From Sphingopyxis sp. (lineage in GTDB: Bacteria; Pseudomonadota; Alphaproteobacteria; Sphingomonadales; Sphingomonadaceae), in contig NZ_JAEULM010000002.1 of NCBI RefSeq assembly GCF_016793825.1, positions 124,001-188,000 on the forward strand: 64,000 bases of DNA. The letters are read 5' to 3'. This document shows, piece after piece, positions 7,693 to 15,978 of the stretch. The notes beneath the pieces were generated by a model. The model searched no databases and had not been told where the DNA came from. It saw only the letters and a program-made list of their open reading frames with translations. Both the position numbers and the translations under genes were made by a program. Numbering within the stretch: the stretch's first letter is position 1; each line of letters opens with the position of its first letter.

Positions 7693-8883
7693 ATGTTTGC
7701 CGACCTGAGCGATGCACCGCCCGATCCGATCCTGGGAATGGCCCAGTTGTTCGCCGCCGACCCCGACCCCCGCAAGGTCGATCTGGGCATCGGCGTGTAC
7801 AAGGATGACAAGGGCGATGTGATCGTCCTCGACACGGTCAAGAAGGCCGAGCAGTGGCTGGTCGAGACGCAGGCGAGCAAGCGCTACCTCTCCTCCGCCG
7901 GCAACCCCGAGTATAACGACCGCATTCGCGCGCTGCTGCTTCCCGAAGGATCCGATGCCCATGCGCGCGCCCGGACGATCCAGACGCCGGGCGGCACCGG
8001 CGCGCTGCGCGTCGCGGGCGATTTCATCCATCGCCTGCGCCCCGGTGGCCGCATATTCCTCCCCGATCCGACCTGGGCGAACCACCCGGCGCTGTTCAAG
8101 GCGGCCGGCGTCGAGATCGTGACTTATCCCTATTACGACGTCGAAACCGGACGCCTGCGCTTCGATGACATGATCGCGGCGCTCGGCGCGCTGACGGCCA
8201 ACGACACGCTTCTCGTCCATGGCTGCTGCCACAATCCGTCGGGCACCGATCCCGACACGGACCAGTGGAACGCGATTGCCGACGTCCTTGCCAAAACCGG
8301 CGCGATGCCGCTCGTCGACCTCGCCTATCTGGGTTTCGGCGACGGGCTGGAGGAAGATCGCGCTGGCATCAACATCCTCGCGGCCAAATTGCCGCAGATG
8401 ATCGTCGCGAGCTCTTGTTCCAAGAATTTCGCGCTCTATCGCGAACGCACGGGTGCGCTGACGCTGGTCGGCGGTACGCCCAAGCAGGGCGAGGCGGCCG
8501 TCGGGCACCTGCTTCCCGTCGTGCGCGCCAACTATTCGATGCCGCCCGATCATGGCGCGGCGATCGTTGCGCATATCCTTGGCGACGCGGCGCTGCGCGG
8601 CGAATGGGAGATCGAGCTGACCGGAATGCGCACCCGCATTCAGGATGTCCGCCGCAAGCTGGTCGAAGCACTCGACGGGCGCGGCGGCCGCGATTTTTCC
8701 TATCTGGCTGGTCAGAATGGCATGTTCGCGCTGCTCGGCCTTCCGGTCAGCGCCGTGCACAGGCTGCGCGACACCTGGCATATCTACGCCACCGATTCGG
8801 GTCGTGCGAACCTGGCTGGCCTGACGATGGACAATGTCGAACATGTCGCCGAGGCGTTCGCAAGCGTCAGCCAGGGCGGTTGA
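7693..8883 (+). CDS. Aromatic/aspartate-type amino acid aminotransferase
   Basis: PLP-dependent class I fold-I aminotransferase of 396 residues, closest by sequence style to TyrB/AspC. The substrate motif DPTWANH, the CCHNPSG loop, the VDLAYLGFG Asp/Tyr segment and the Schiff-base lysine in SCSKNFALYRERTG (Lys244) are visible; the carboxylate-binding Arg sits in SGRANLAGL. It probably converts tyrosine, DOPA or phenylalanine to the arylpyruvate. In this cluster that feeds a decarboxylase and then the arylacetate pathway. It has its own 136-bp leader with an inverted repeat, so is probably separately regulated. Confidence 0.85.
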   Translation: MFADLSDAPPDPILGMAQLFAADPDPRKVDLGIGVYKDDKGDVIVLDTVKKAEQWLVETQASKRYLSSAGNPEYNDRIRALLLPEGSDAHARARTIQTPGGTGALRVAGDFIHRLRPGGRIFLPDPTWANHPALFKAAGVEIVTYPYYDVETGRLRFDDMIAALGALTANDTLLVHGCCHNPSGTDPDTDQWNAIADVLAKTGAMPLVDLAYLGFGDGLEEDRAGINILAAKLPQMIVASSCSKNFALYRERTGALTLVGGTPKQGEAAVGHLLPVVRANYSMPPDHGAAIVAHILGDAALRGEWEIELTGMRTRIQDVRRKLVEALDGRGGRDFSYLAGQNGMFALLGLPVSAVHRLRDTWHIYATDSGRANLAGLTMDNVEHVAEAFASVSQGG

Positions 8884-8948
8884 AGGCTTGCCTTTTGCCG
8901 CCCGATGATCCCATGCTGCGCCATGTCGGACGGGCGGGTTAGGCACGC

Positions 8949-9689
8949 ATGAACGCAAAAGGCGACGAGCAGTCGGGATCGGTAAAAAGCGTCGAGGTGG
9001 CCGTCCAGATTCTCGACGCGCTGACCGAGGCGACCGGCCCCGTCCGCGTCACCGACCTCGCCCGCGACCTCGGCATGACCAAGGCGCGCGTCTCGCGCCA
9101 TCTGCAAACCCTGTCGATGCTGAAGCTCGTCGAGCGCGCGCCCGCGGGCAGCGGCTACGTGTTCGGCCGCAAGCTGATGAAATACGGCCGCGCGGCAGTG
9201 TACCGCAGCAACATCGTCGAGTTGGCGCAGCCCTATCTTCGCCGGATGCGCGACGAAACGGGGCATACGGCGGTACAGACGCTGCCGACGCGCGACGGAT
9301 CGCTTGTCGTTGCGGCGATGCCGAACGAGTTCGAACCCGGCGTCGCGATCCGGCTCGGCACCCTGCTCGCGTTTCCTCAATCTCCATCGGCCCGCCTCGG
9401 CCGCTTTTTCGAGGGGAGCCGCTTTGCATCGGCGGTGCTCGAGGCGAATCTCGTTCGCTTCGGCCTCGATTTCGAGGTTGATGTCCACGGCAATGGCCTC
9501 GGCGGAATCGCCGCCCCGATTTTCGAGGCCGATGGCAGCCTTGCGACAACCGTCGGCCTCGTGCTGTCGTCGGCGCTCGTCGATCCCGAACCGGCGGCCG
9601 CGCTGATCGCGCAGGTATCGAGTGCGGCCGCCGCGATCCAGGCCCGCTACGCCGAAGGCGCCACGTCGCCGCTGATGCCGGTCGCCTGA
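8949..9689 (+). CDS. IclR-family transcriptional regulator (first copy)
   Basis: 246 residues with an N-terminal winged helix (VTDLARDLGMTKARVSRHLQTL, roughly 35-57, given here in pieces only as the recognition helix TKARVSRHL) and an IclR effector domain ending in GGIAAPIF. It follows the aminotransferase by 65 bp on the same strand and converges with the Rieske gene 10 bp away. IclR proteins commonly control aromatic catabolic operons with an aromatic acid as ligand. Likely targets are the inverted repeat at 7663 or the TAACATGTTA-like sites; the sequence cannot decide. Confidence 0.88.
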   Translation: MNAKGDEQSGSVKSVEVAVQILDALTEATGPVRVTDLARDLGMTKARVSRHLQTLSMLKLVERAPAGSGYVFGRKLMKYGRAAVYRSNIVELAQPYLRRMRDETGHTAVQTLPTRDGSLVVAAMPNEFEPGVAIRLGTLLAFPQSPSARLGRFFEGSRFASAVLEANLVRFGLDFEVDVHGNGLGGIAAPIFEADGSLATTVGLVLSSALVDPEPAAALIAQVSSAAAAIQARYAEGATSPLMPVA

Positions 9690-9699
9690 CCGGCGCGCA

Positions 9700-10887
9700 T
9701 CACGCTTCGGCGGAGATCGTGAAATTGCCCGATCGGGACCGGATCCATTCCTCGCCCGGCGTCTGGGTCCAGCCCACCGGGTCGCTTCCCTCCGCCACCA
9801 GCTTGACCTGACGCGCCAGCAACCGGCGCAGCATCGCGATGCCGGCATCGCTGCTGGCAAGATGCTCCTCCGAATGGAACGCGATCTCGCCCTGGCTGGT
9901 CTGCGCCTCCCAGTCGCCGGGAAAGCGCTGCCGCTCGTCCTCGGTCATCTCGCGCCAGTCCTTGCCGCCCGGCTTGGACCGGATCGCTCCCAGATCGGTT
10001 CCGGGGGCTGCGCGCGCGACATTATAGACCAGATAATGGGTCGAATCGATCGGTACGACAAAGCCGATACCTTCCGTCGGCCCCATCGCCAGCCGCGGGC
10101 TTGGGACCACGCGAACATTGGGTAGCAACGCCTCGGTCACGCGCCGCAGCTTGCTGCCGTCGCCGAGGTCGCGCACCTGTTCGGACCGCACGCCCTGTTC
10201 GAACGCCTCGAACTGCACGTCAGGTTTTACACCCATTTCGGCGACAAATTGAATTCCGCTGAAAGACTGGTGCAAGACGGGGACATGAAACGGATCGACG
10301 ACATTGTCGAAATGCTGCAACCAGTTACACGGAGCAATACCATAGCCGCCCGACCCGAGATTGCTGTCGTCGGCAACGATGACTTCGCCGTCTTGCAAAT
10401 TTTCCAGCAATTCGTATCGCGGCAGCAACGGCTTCTTGTCTGGCGGCCCCATATAGGCAAAGATCAGACCATAACGCTCTTCGACCGGATACCAGGGCTG
10501 ACGAATGCGATCGCGAACCTTGCACCCGTTATCCGGCTCCATCGGCATATCGACGCACCGGCCTTCGACGTCGAACATCCAGCCATGATAGCAGCACCGG
10601 ATGCCCTGTTCTTCGCCGCGACCATAAAAAAGGTCGGCGCCGCGATGCATGCAGCGCGCATGAACAAGGCCGGGCCGCCCTGCCCCGTCGCGAAACAGGA
10701 CCAGGTCCTCCGACAAGATACGGACGCGCCGCGGCGTCGCCGTCGCATCGGCGATCAACCCCACCGGATGCCAGAAGCGCCGCAGATATTCGCCCATCGG
10801 CGTGCCCCGCTCGACCAGCGTCAATTCTTCCCGAAAATGCGGCTTGCGCCCGCTATAACTATACCCGTCCACGCATCCCACTCCCAC
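9700..10887 (-). CDS. Rieske non-heme iron aromatic oxygenase, alpha subunit (first copy)
   Basis: 395 residues. N-terminal phthalate/LigX-type signature GTPMGEYLRRFWHPV, Rieske cluster ligands Cys79-x-His81 and Cys98-x2-His101 (CCYHGW), then the mononuclear iron site NWLQHFDNVVDPFHVPVLH with His201 and His206. This branch includes O-demethylases and ring hydroxylases. GTG at 10887 is used, four bases after GAGG; GTG at 10881 is possible. No ferredoxin or reductase gene is in the window, so electrons must come from proteins coded elsewhere. The promoter region is shared with the divergent thiamine-diphosphate enzyme and holds two palindromes. It may hydroxylate or O-demethylate an arylacetate to homoprotocatechuate. 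Confidence 0.87.
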   Translation of the reverse strand: MGVGCVDGYSYSGRKPHFREELTLVERGTPMGEYLRRFWHPVGLIADATATPRRVRILSEDLVLFRDGAGRPGLVHARCMHRGADLFYGRGEEQGIRCCYHGWMFDVEGRCVDMPMEPDNGCKVRDRIRQPWYPVEERYGLIFAYMGPPDKKPLLPRYELLENLQDGEVIVADDSNLGSGGYGIAPCNWLQHFDNVVDPFHVPVLHQSFSGIQFVAEMGVKPDVQFEAFEQGVRSEQVRDLGDGSKLRRVTEALLPNVRVVPSPRLAMGPTEGIGFVVPIDSTHYLVYNVARAAPGTDLGAIRSKPGGKDWREMTEDERQRFPGDWEAQTSQGEIAFHSEEHLASSDAGIAMLRRLLARQVKLVAEGSDPVGWTQTPGEEWIRSRSGNFTISAEA

Positions 10888-10934
10888 ATTTCCTCGCGAC
10901 TCTGCGCCCGTCGACGGGCCGTCGCAATCACTAA

Positions 10935-10949
10935 TAACATATCATGTTA
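10935..10949. promoter_or_regulatory. Operator-like palindrome TAACAT-N3-ATGTTA
   Basis: Perfect 6-bp arms with a 3-bp centre (ATC), 48 bp before the Rieske start in an AT-rich stretch. It resembles TAACATGTTA at 19381 and TCACATGTTA at 22679, both in front of related catabolic or uptake genes. Probably an IclR-type regulator site (inference). Confidence 0.55.
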
Positions 10950-11030
10950 AATTATTTCGCTCTGTCAATCGATCTTTCCCCGGCGCGGCGCATATTCGCG
11001 CTTGAACCGCGGCGAGCATCGTCATATAGA

Positions 11031-11040
11031 TAACTTGTTA
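11031..11040. promoter_or_regulatory. Operator-like palindrome TAACTTGTTA
   Basis: Imperfect relative of TAACATGTTA (arms TAAC/GTTA), 60 bp before the start of the thiamine-diphosphate enzyme and about 94 bp from the palindrome at 10935 that faces the Rieske gene. The divergent promoters thus each carry one copy of the motif. Confidence 0.5.
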
Positions 11041-11099
11041 AATGATTTGGGAGTCTCCGCGCCATCTCGTGACGGTGATTGCCCGCGAAAATGGAGAAG

Positions 11100-12779
11100 A
11101 TGCACGTGAGCCAATATGCCCCCCAGGAACGGACCGGCGGCGCGGCGCTGGTCGCCCAGTTGATGGAAGAAGGCGTTCGCGACATCTTCGGCATCCCCGG
11201 CATCCAGCTCGACTGGGCGGTCGAGGCGATCCGCCAGCAGGGCGAAAAGCTGCGGCTCATCGTTCCCCGCCACGAACAGGCGACCTCCTACATGGCCGAC
11301 GGCTATGCGCGGACCACCGGGCGCGAGGGGGTCTGCATGGTGGTTCCGGGGCCGGGCATGCTGAATGCCCTGTCGGGAATCTCGACCGCCTATGCCTGCA
11401 ATTCGCCGGTTCTGTTCATCGTCGGCCATATTCCCTCCGACACGATCGGCAAGGGCTATGGCATGCTCCACGAACTGCCCGACCAGTCGGGCATCCTCAA
11501 GAGCCTGACCAAATGGCACGGCATCGCACGCTCCGCCGAGGAGATTCCGGCCCTGGTGAACGAGGCGTTCAAACAGCTTCGTTCGGGCCGGCCGCGTCCG
11601 GTCGCGATTGAACTGCCGACCGACCTGCTGGAGGCCAGGGGAGTGTGCGCCTTGTTGCCGGCGGCGCCCGCCGCGCCGACCGCGCCCAATGACGCCCTGA
11701 TCCGACAGGCGGCCGACCTGCTGGTGAATGCTCGTTTTCCCGTCCTGTACGTCGGCGGCGGCGTCGTCGCGGCGCAGGCGGGCGATGCGGCAAAGGCGCT
11801 GGCCGAGAAGATCCAGGCCCCCCTCGTCACCAGCGAAAACGGTCGCGGCGCGGTCGATGACCGCCACCCGCTCGCTCTGACCGCGCTGGGACGGCGCGCC
11901 GTCCTGCCCCACGCCGACGTCATCCTCGTCGCGGGCAGCCGCTTTCTCGATGGCCATGGCACGCCGATTCAGGCGTCCGAAAACGCGCGTTACATCTATC
12001 TCAACGTCGAATCCAACGATGTCGGCGCCCCGCGCCGGGAAGGTCTGGCCGTGGCGGGCGATGCCCGGGTCGGTCTCGAAGCCCTTCTCGCCGCACTGCC
12101 CGCGGACCTCCAGCGTGAACCGATCGCCGATCGCGTCGCGCTCGTCAAAGCCTGGTCATCCGCGCAGACGGACGCCATCCAGCCGCAAACAGACTATGTC
12201 GCCGCGATGCGTTCGACGATGGCCGACGACGATATTCTCGTCAGCGAACTGACGCAGGTGGGCTATTTCTCGAACATCGGTTTCCCCGTTTATGGCCCCC
12301 ACAGCTTCATCACCCCCGGCTATCAGGGCACGCTGGGCTATGGGTTCAACACTGCGCTGGGCGCCGCGCACGGCAACCCCGACCGTCGTGTCGTCTCGAT
12401 CAACGGCGACGGCGGTTTCGGCTGGGGATTGCAGGAACTGGCGACGGTGGCTCGCGATCAGGTCAATCTGTCGATCGTGGTTTTCGTCGACGGCTTCTTC
12501 GGCAACGTCCGCCGTATCCAGAAGCGCGTCTTCGGGCACGAGATCGGGGTCCAGCTCGTCAATCCGGACTTCGAACATCTCGGCCGCGCTTACGGCCTGC
12601 CGACGCATTCGGTCGACTCGCCCGCCGGGCTTCGGGATGCGCTCGAAACGGCAAAACAGCGCGGCGGACCAGCCCTGATTCAGGTCTCGGTCGGCGAGAT
12701 GCCTAGCCCGTGGGCCTTGATCCATCCGTTCGTGCCGTCGCCCACGCCGGTGCCGCCCAACCCGCTCGGCGAACCCTGA
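11100..12779 (+). CDS. Thiamine-diphosphate-dependent enzyme, acetolactate synthase/2-oxoacid decarboxylase type
   Basis: 559 residues with the three-domain layout of the family. The N-terminal Pyr domain has FGIPG and the activating Glu in RHEQATSYMADGYAR, followed by MVVPGPGMLNALSG. The C-terminal PP domain has the Mg/ThDP motif beginning GDGGFGWGLQELATV and closing with VDGFFGN. Known family reactions include acetolactate synthesis and decarboxylation of 2-oxoacids. Beside an aromatic aminotransferase and hpa genes, decarboxylation of an arylpyruvate to an arylacetaldehyde is the best guess, but it is inference. ATG at 11100 is chosen because GGAG lies seven bases ahead. Divergent from the Rieske gene. 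Confidence 0.8.
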   Translation: MHVSQYAPQERTGGAALVAQLMEEGVRDIFGIPGIQLDWAVEAIRQQGEKLRLIVPRHEQATSYMADGYARTTGREGVCMVVPGPGMLNALSGISTAYACNSPVLFIVGHIPSDTIGKGYGMLHELPDQSGILKSLTKWHGIARSAEEIPALVNEAFKQLRSGRPRPVAIELPTDLLEARGVCALLPAAPAAPTAPNDALIRQAADLLVNARFPVLYVGGGVVAAQAGDAAKALAEKIQAPLVTSENGRGAVDDRHPLALTALGRRAVLPHADVILVAGSRFLDGHGTPIQASENARYIYLNVESNDVGAPRREGLAVAGDARVGLEALLAALPADLQREPIADRVALVKAWSSAQTDAIQPQTDYVAAMRSTMADDDILVSELTQVGYFSNIGFPVYGPHSFITPGYQGTLGYGFNTALGAAHGNPDRRVVSINGDGGFGWGLQELATVARDQVNLSIVVFVDGFFGNVRRIQKRVFGHEIGVQLVNPDFEHLGRAYGLPTHSVDSPAGLRDALETAKQRGGPALIQVSVGEMPSPWALIHPFVPSPTPVPPNPLGEP

Positions 12780-12802
12780 GCGGATCGGGTCTCGCGGCGC
12801 GG

Positions 12803-13267
12803 TCAGCTTTCGTCGGGAGCGAACGGCGCCAGGGCTTCGCGAAAGGCCACAAGTTCGGAAAGCAGGTTCGTCAGCCGCTCGCGACCGAACGCCTGCGCAT
12901 AATGATTGATCAGGACCAGCGTATGCGCCGCCGTCTCGTCGATCGCGGCGCGGCCCGTCGCCGTGATCTCGATGATCGAACGCCGGCGATCCTTCGCGTC
13001 GAGCTGACGATGGGTCAGCCCGCGGTCGCCCAATTCCTTGAGAATGCGGGTCAGGCTGGGCCCGTGGAGCATCGCCCGGGTTGCCAGAGTCGCGATGTCG
13101 AGCGGCCCCTCATCCGACAGCACGCGCAATACGCGCCATTGCTGCTCAGTGAAATTCGCCGCACGCAGCAGCGGCCGGATCGGCGCCATCGTTGCTTCGC
13201 GGGCGGCCAGTAAAGATCCCGCGATGGAATCGCGATACGGTGATAGCTTCCGTGGTTTCCTCATCAT
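12803..13267 (-). CDS. hpaR: MarR-family regulator of the homoprotocatechuate pathway
   Basis: 154 residues with a MarR winged helix (FTEQQWRVLRVLSDEGPL, HGPSLTRILKELGDRG, LDAKDRRRSIIEIT). The N-terminal MAPIRPLLRAANFTEQQWRV region matches HpaR/HpcR repressors, which release DNA on binding hydroxyphenylacetates. Two adjacent ATGs (13267 and 13264) lie inside operator copy C and there is no ribosome site; the -10 (TATACT, 13277-13272) would start the transcript at or next to the ATG, so the message is probably leaderless. It converges with the thiamine-diphosphate gene. Autoregulation and control of hpaE and hpaG1 are inferred from the shared motif. Confidence 0.87.
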   Translation of the reverse strand: MMRKPRKLSPYRDSIAGSLLAAREATMAPIRPLLRAANFTEQQWRVLRVLSDEGPLDIATLATRAMLHGPSLTRILKELGDRGLTHRQLDAKDRRRSIIEITATGRAAIDETAAHTLVLINHYAQAFGRERLTNLLSELVAFREALAPFAPDES

Positions 13268-13301
13268 GATAAGTATATGGCCGAATCCGGGCAAAGGGCA
13301 A
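13261..13301 (-). promoter_or_regulatory. hpaR promoter with operator copy C
   Basis: Reverse-strand TTGCCC (13301-13296), 18-bp spacer, TATACT (13277-13272). The forward sequence TCATCATGATAAGTATATGG (13261-13280) matches copy A at 16 of 20 positions and covers both the -10 and the start codon. It contains the palindrome ATCATGAT. Layout is the same as at hpaE. Confidence 0.6.
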
Positions 13302-13357
13302 TGTATTAAGCCCCGATTCGGACATTAAAACGCGACGAAAACGCCCGGCCTGGCCAC

Positions 13358-14332
13358 TCAGGACGGCGCGACGACGCGATTGCGCAGCACGCCTATTCCC
13401 CCGACTTCCAGTTCGACGACATCGCCGTCGGAAAGGAAGGTCAGGCTTTCATATCCGCAGCCGTCGCCGACTGTTCCCATGGCGATCAGGTCGCCGGGAT
13501 GCAGTGTTTCGTCACGCGAAATATAGGCGATGGTCCCCGCGATCGAATGCTGGCCACCGCCCGATATCGTGCGGACCTTTTCCTCGCCATTGACCCGCGC
13601 GATCATCACCATGTCTTCGGGGTCGACGATTTCGTCTGCGGTCACGATGCACGGACCAATCGCGTTGCCGGTGTCGAAATCCTTGCCTTTCGCAGGGCCG
13701 AAACGAAACTGGGTTTCGCGCGACTGGATATCGCGCGCGCTGAAGTCGTTGAATATCGTGTAACCGAAGACCGCGCCCAGCGCATTGTCCGGCGTCAGGT
13801 CCTTCGCCGGGCCGCCGATGACCACGGCCAGTTCCAGCTCATAGTCCATCAGCCGCGCCGAGCGTGGCCGAACGACGTCGGCGTCGGGGCCGACCACCGT
13901 CATCGGGTTGCCCTTGTAATAGAGCGGCTGCTCGAACCAGACCGGCGGGATTTCGAACAGTCCCGCGGCGCGAAACGTCTCGAGCGTCGCGGCCGGATCG
14001 GCGGTCGCGTTGGCGCGCAACTGCATCGCGGCGGCAATCGCCTGACGCACATGCTTTTCATAATTGCCGCAATCGCGGATCTGCGTCGGCCGCGGCAGCG
14101 GCGCCAGCAGCCGGACGTCCGCCAGCGCATGAACGTCCTCGTCGCGGGCGGCCTCCATCAACCGGGCGATCCGGGCCAGCCCCGCCTTACCCGCCGTGAT
14201 GACGGCCAACATGTCGCCGAGCGCTTCGCCGTCGCGCGCCGTCGCGGCCATGATATCGAACACGCGATCTTCCGCAATCAGTGCGCCCGGCCGTGGAGCG
14301 CCCTGTCCGTGGGCGAATGTCACCAGCTTCAT
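13358..14332 (-). CDS. Fumarylacetoacetate hydrolase family protein (second operon, last gene)
   Basis: 324-residue FAH-superfamily enzyme starting MKLVTFAHGQG. The metal-binding region MDYELELAVVIGGP, FGYTIFNDFSARDIQ and the C-terminal GDLIAMGTVGDG loop are intact. It begins in the ATGA overlap with the FAD hydroxylase gene, so it belongs to the same operon. FAH proteins hydrolyse or decarboxylate acylpyruvate-like ring-cleavage products; with a LigB dioxygenase and an FAD hydroxylase upstream it probably acts late in that pathway. Exact substrate unknown. Confidence 0.85.
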   Translation of the reverse strand: MKLVTFAHGQGAPRPGALIAEDRVFDIMAATARDGEALGDMLAVITAGKAGLARIARLMEAARDEDVHALADVRLLAPLPRPTQIRDCGNYEKHVRQAIAAAMQLRANATADPAATLETFRAAGLFEIPPVWFEQPLYYKGNPMTVVGPDADVVRPRSARLMDYELELAVVIGGPAKDLTPDNALGAVFGYTIFNDFSARDIQSRETQFRFGPAKGKDFDTGNAIGPCIVTADEIVDPEDMVMIARVNGEEKVRTISGGGQHSIAGTIAYISRDETLHPGDLIAMGTVGDGCGYESLTFLSDGDVVELEVGGIGVLRNRVVAPS

Positions 14333-15978
14333 TGCATCCCTCCCGCTCCGCGCATCTGGTCCAGCAGAATCGCCGGATCGGCCGGCAATGCATCGCCGCG
14401 CCACGCCACGTGCAGGTCGGGCCGCGACAGCAACAGCGCGTGGCGAAAGACCTGCGTTCGCTCGTCGGGCGCGATATCGACGACCGTCAGCGGCACGCCG
14501 GCCTGCCGCGCCGCCGCGACCAGTGGCTCGACATCGATCGCGGGGTCGAACCGCAGCAAGCTATAGTCCGGCCCGAAATCGTCATAGGCCGACCGGCCGC
14601 CGCGCCGCCAGAAATGGGGCGTGCGGCATCCCGGAACGGTCGACGGTTCGAACCCCGCCATCGAATAGCCCGGATGCGCTTCGCCATCATATTCGATGAT
14701 CGGCGATTCCGGATAGAAATAGCCGAAGTTCAGGCCGCCGCAGCAATATTGCTGGACGTTGAGCGCATAGACCTGTTCGCCCAACGCCGCGCGCGCAGCC
14801 GCGCCTTCGGCACCGTCATCCTCGATCGCGCTGGGCACTTCCCGCCGATGCGCCATGGCGCTGAGGGCGTGATTCATCGCGAAATGCGATACCTGCTCGG
14901 TAATCGGCAACCGTTCAGCTTCATAGGCATCGAGCAGGTGATCCCCGCCCCAGCCGTTCAGCGTCGCCGCCAGCAACCACGACAGGTTCATCGCATCGGC
15001 GATCCCGGCATTCATCCCATAGCCGGCATAGGGCACCCACAGATGGGCACTGTCGCCACAGATGAACATGCGTCGGTCGCGAAACTTGTCGGCAACCAGC
15101 CGGCGTCCGATCCAGTCCTCGTTGCTGATCACCTCATAGTCGAAATCGCCGCCGACCCCCAGGATGGTCCGGATCGCGGCGTCGCGGTCGATCGCGTCGA
15201 AATCCTCCTCATGCTCATAGAGATAGCAGTGGATCAGCCAATGCTCCTTGCCGTCGATCGCGACCGTATTGCCCGACCGACGGGGGTTGAGCGACAAGTT
15301 CATCCAGCCGGGGCGACCCTGCAACAGACCAAGCAGCTTCGGCGCGCGGATATAGGTCGACTGCACACGCTGCACGACCGGATCGCCCGACAGCTTCGCG
15401 CCGATCAGGTTGCGCACCAGCGACCGCCCGCCATCGCAGCCGAGCAGATAGTCGGCCGTTGTCGTCCGCGTCTCGCCGGTATCGATGTTGCGATAGACGG
15501 CCGATACGCCGGTCTCGTCCTGCGTCGCCTCGACCAGTTCGGTACGGTTGTGGATCGTGATCAGCGGATGCGCGGCAGCATGGGCGAACAGGATCGGCTC
15601 GAGGAATATCTGGTTGATCCGGTGCGGTGGCTCCGGCGTCGGCCAGGCCGTATCCGGACCTTCGAAATCCGTACCGCGTTCGGCGCGCGCGGGGATCGGG
15701 ATGCGCGTGATTTCATGTCCCTGCGTCACCGAGGTGCGATAGACGCAGTCGTTCGGATAGTCGGCGGGAAGCCCGGCGTTGCGTACATCGTCGGCGATGC
15801 CCAGCCGGCGGAACGCCTCCATGGTGCGCGCGGCGACATGGTTGCACTTGACACTCGGCGGCTCGCCAGCGCTCCGGCGCTCGACAATCGTCGACCGAAT
15901 ACCGCGACGGGCGAGGTCGAGCGCCAGCGTCATGCCGACCGGCCCGGCGCCAGAGATGAAGACGGAAGGCGCGCTCAT
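14329..15978 (-). CDS. FAD-dependent aromatic hydroxylase (MhpA/phenol hydroxylase type)
   Basis: 549 residues. Dinucleotide-binding GAGPVGMTLALDLARRG at the N-terminus with the VERR acidic end, the second FAD motif CGDSAHLWVPYAGYGMN, and a C-terminal thioredoxin-like domain (from about residue 440) as in MhpA and related monooxygenases. They use NAD(P)H and O2 to hydroxylate a phenolic ring. Start is the ATG overlapping the LigB-like stop (ATGA). Located between a LigB-type dioxygenase and an FAH hydrolase, it probably makes the diol or triol that is then cleaved. Confidence 0.85.
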   Translation of the reverse strand: MSAPSVFISGAGPVGMTLALDLARRGIRSTIVERRSAGEPPSVKCNHVAARTMEAFRRLGIADDVRNAGLPADYPNDCVYRTSVTQGHEITRIPIPARAERGTDFEGPDTAWPTPEPPHRINQIFLEPILFAHAAAHPLITIHNRTELVEATQDETGVSAVYRNIDTGETRTTTADYLLGCDGGRSLVRNLIGAKLSGDPVVQRVQSTYIRAPKLLGLLQGRPGWMNLSLNPRRSGNTVAIDGKEHWLIHCYLYEHEEDFDAIDRDAAIRTILGVGGDFDYEVISNEDWIGRRLVADKFRDRRMFICGDSAHLWVPYAGYGMNAGIADAMNLSWLLAATLNGWGGDHLLDAYEAERLPITEQVSHFAMNHALSAMAHRREVPSAIEDDGAEGAAARAALGEQVYALNVQQYCCGGLNFGYFYPESPIIEYDGEAHPGYSMAGFEPSTVPGCRTPHFWRRGGRSAYDDFGPDYSLLRFDPAIDVEPLVAAARQAGVPLTVVDIAPDERTQVFRHALLLSRPDLHVAWRGDALPADPAILLDQMRGAGGMQ

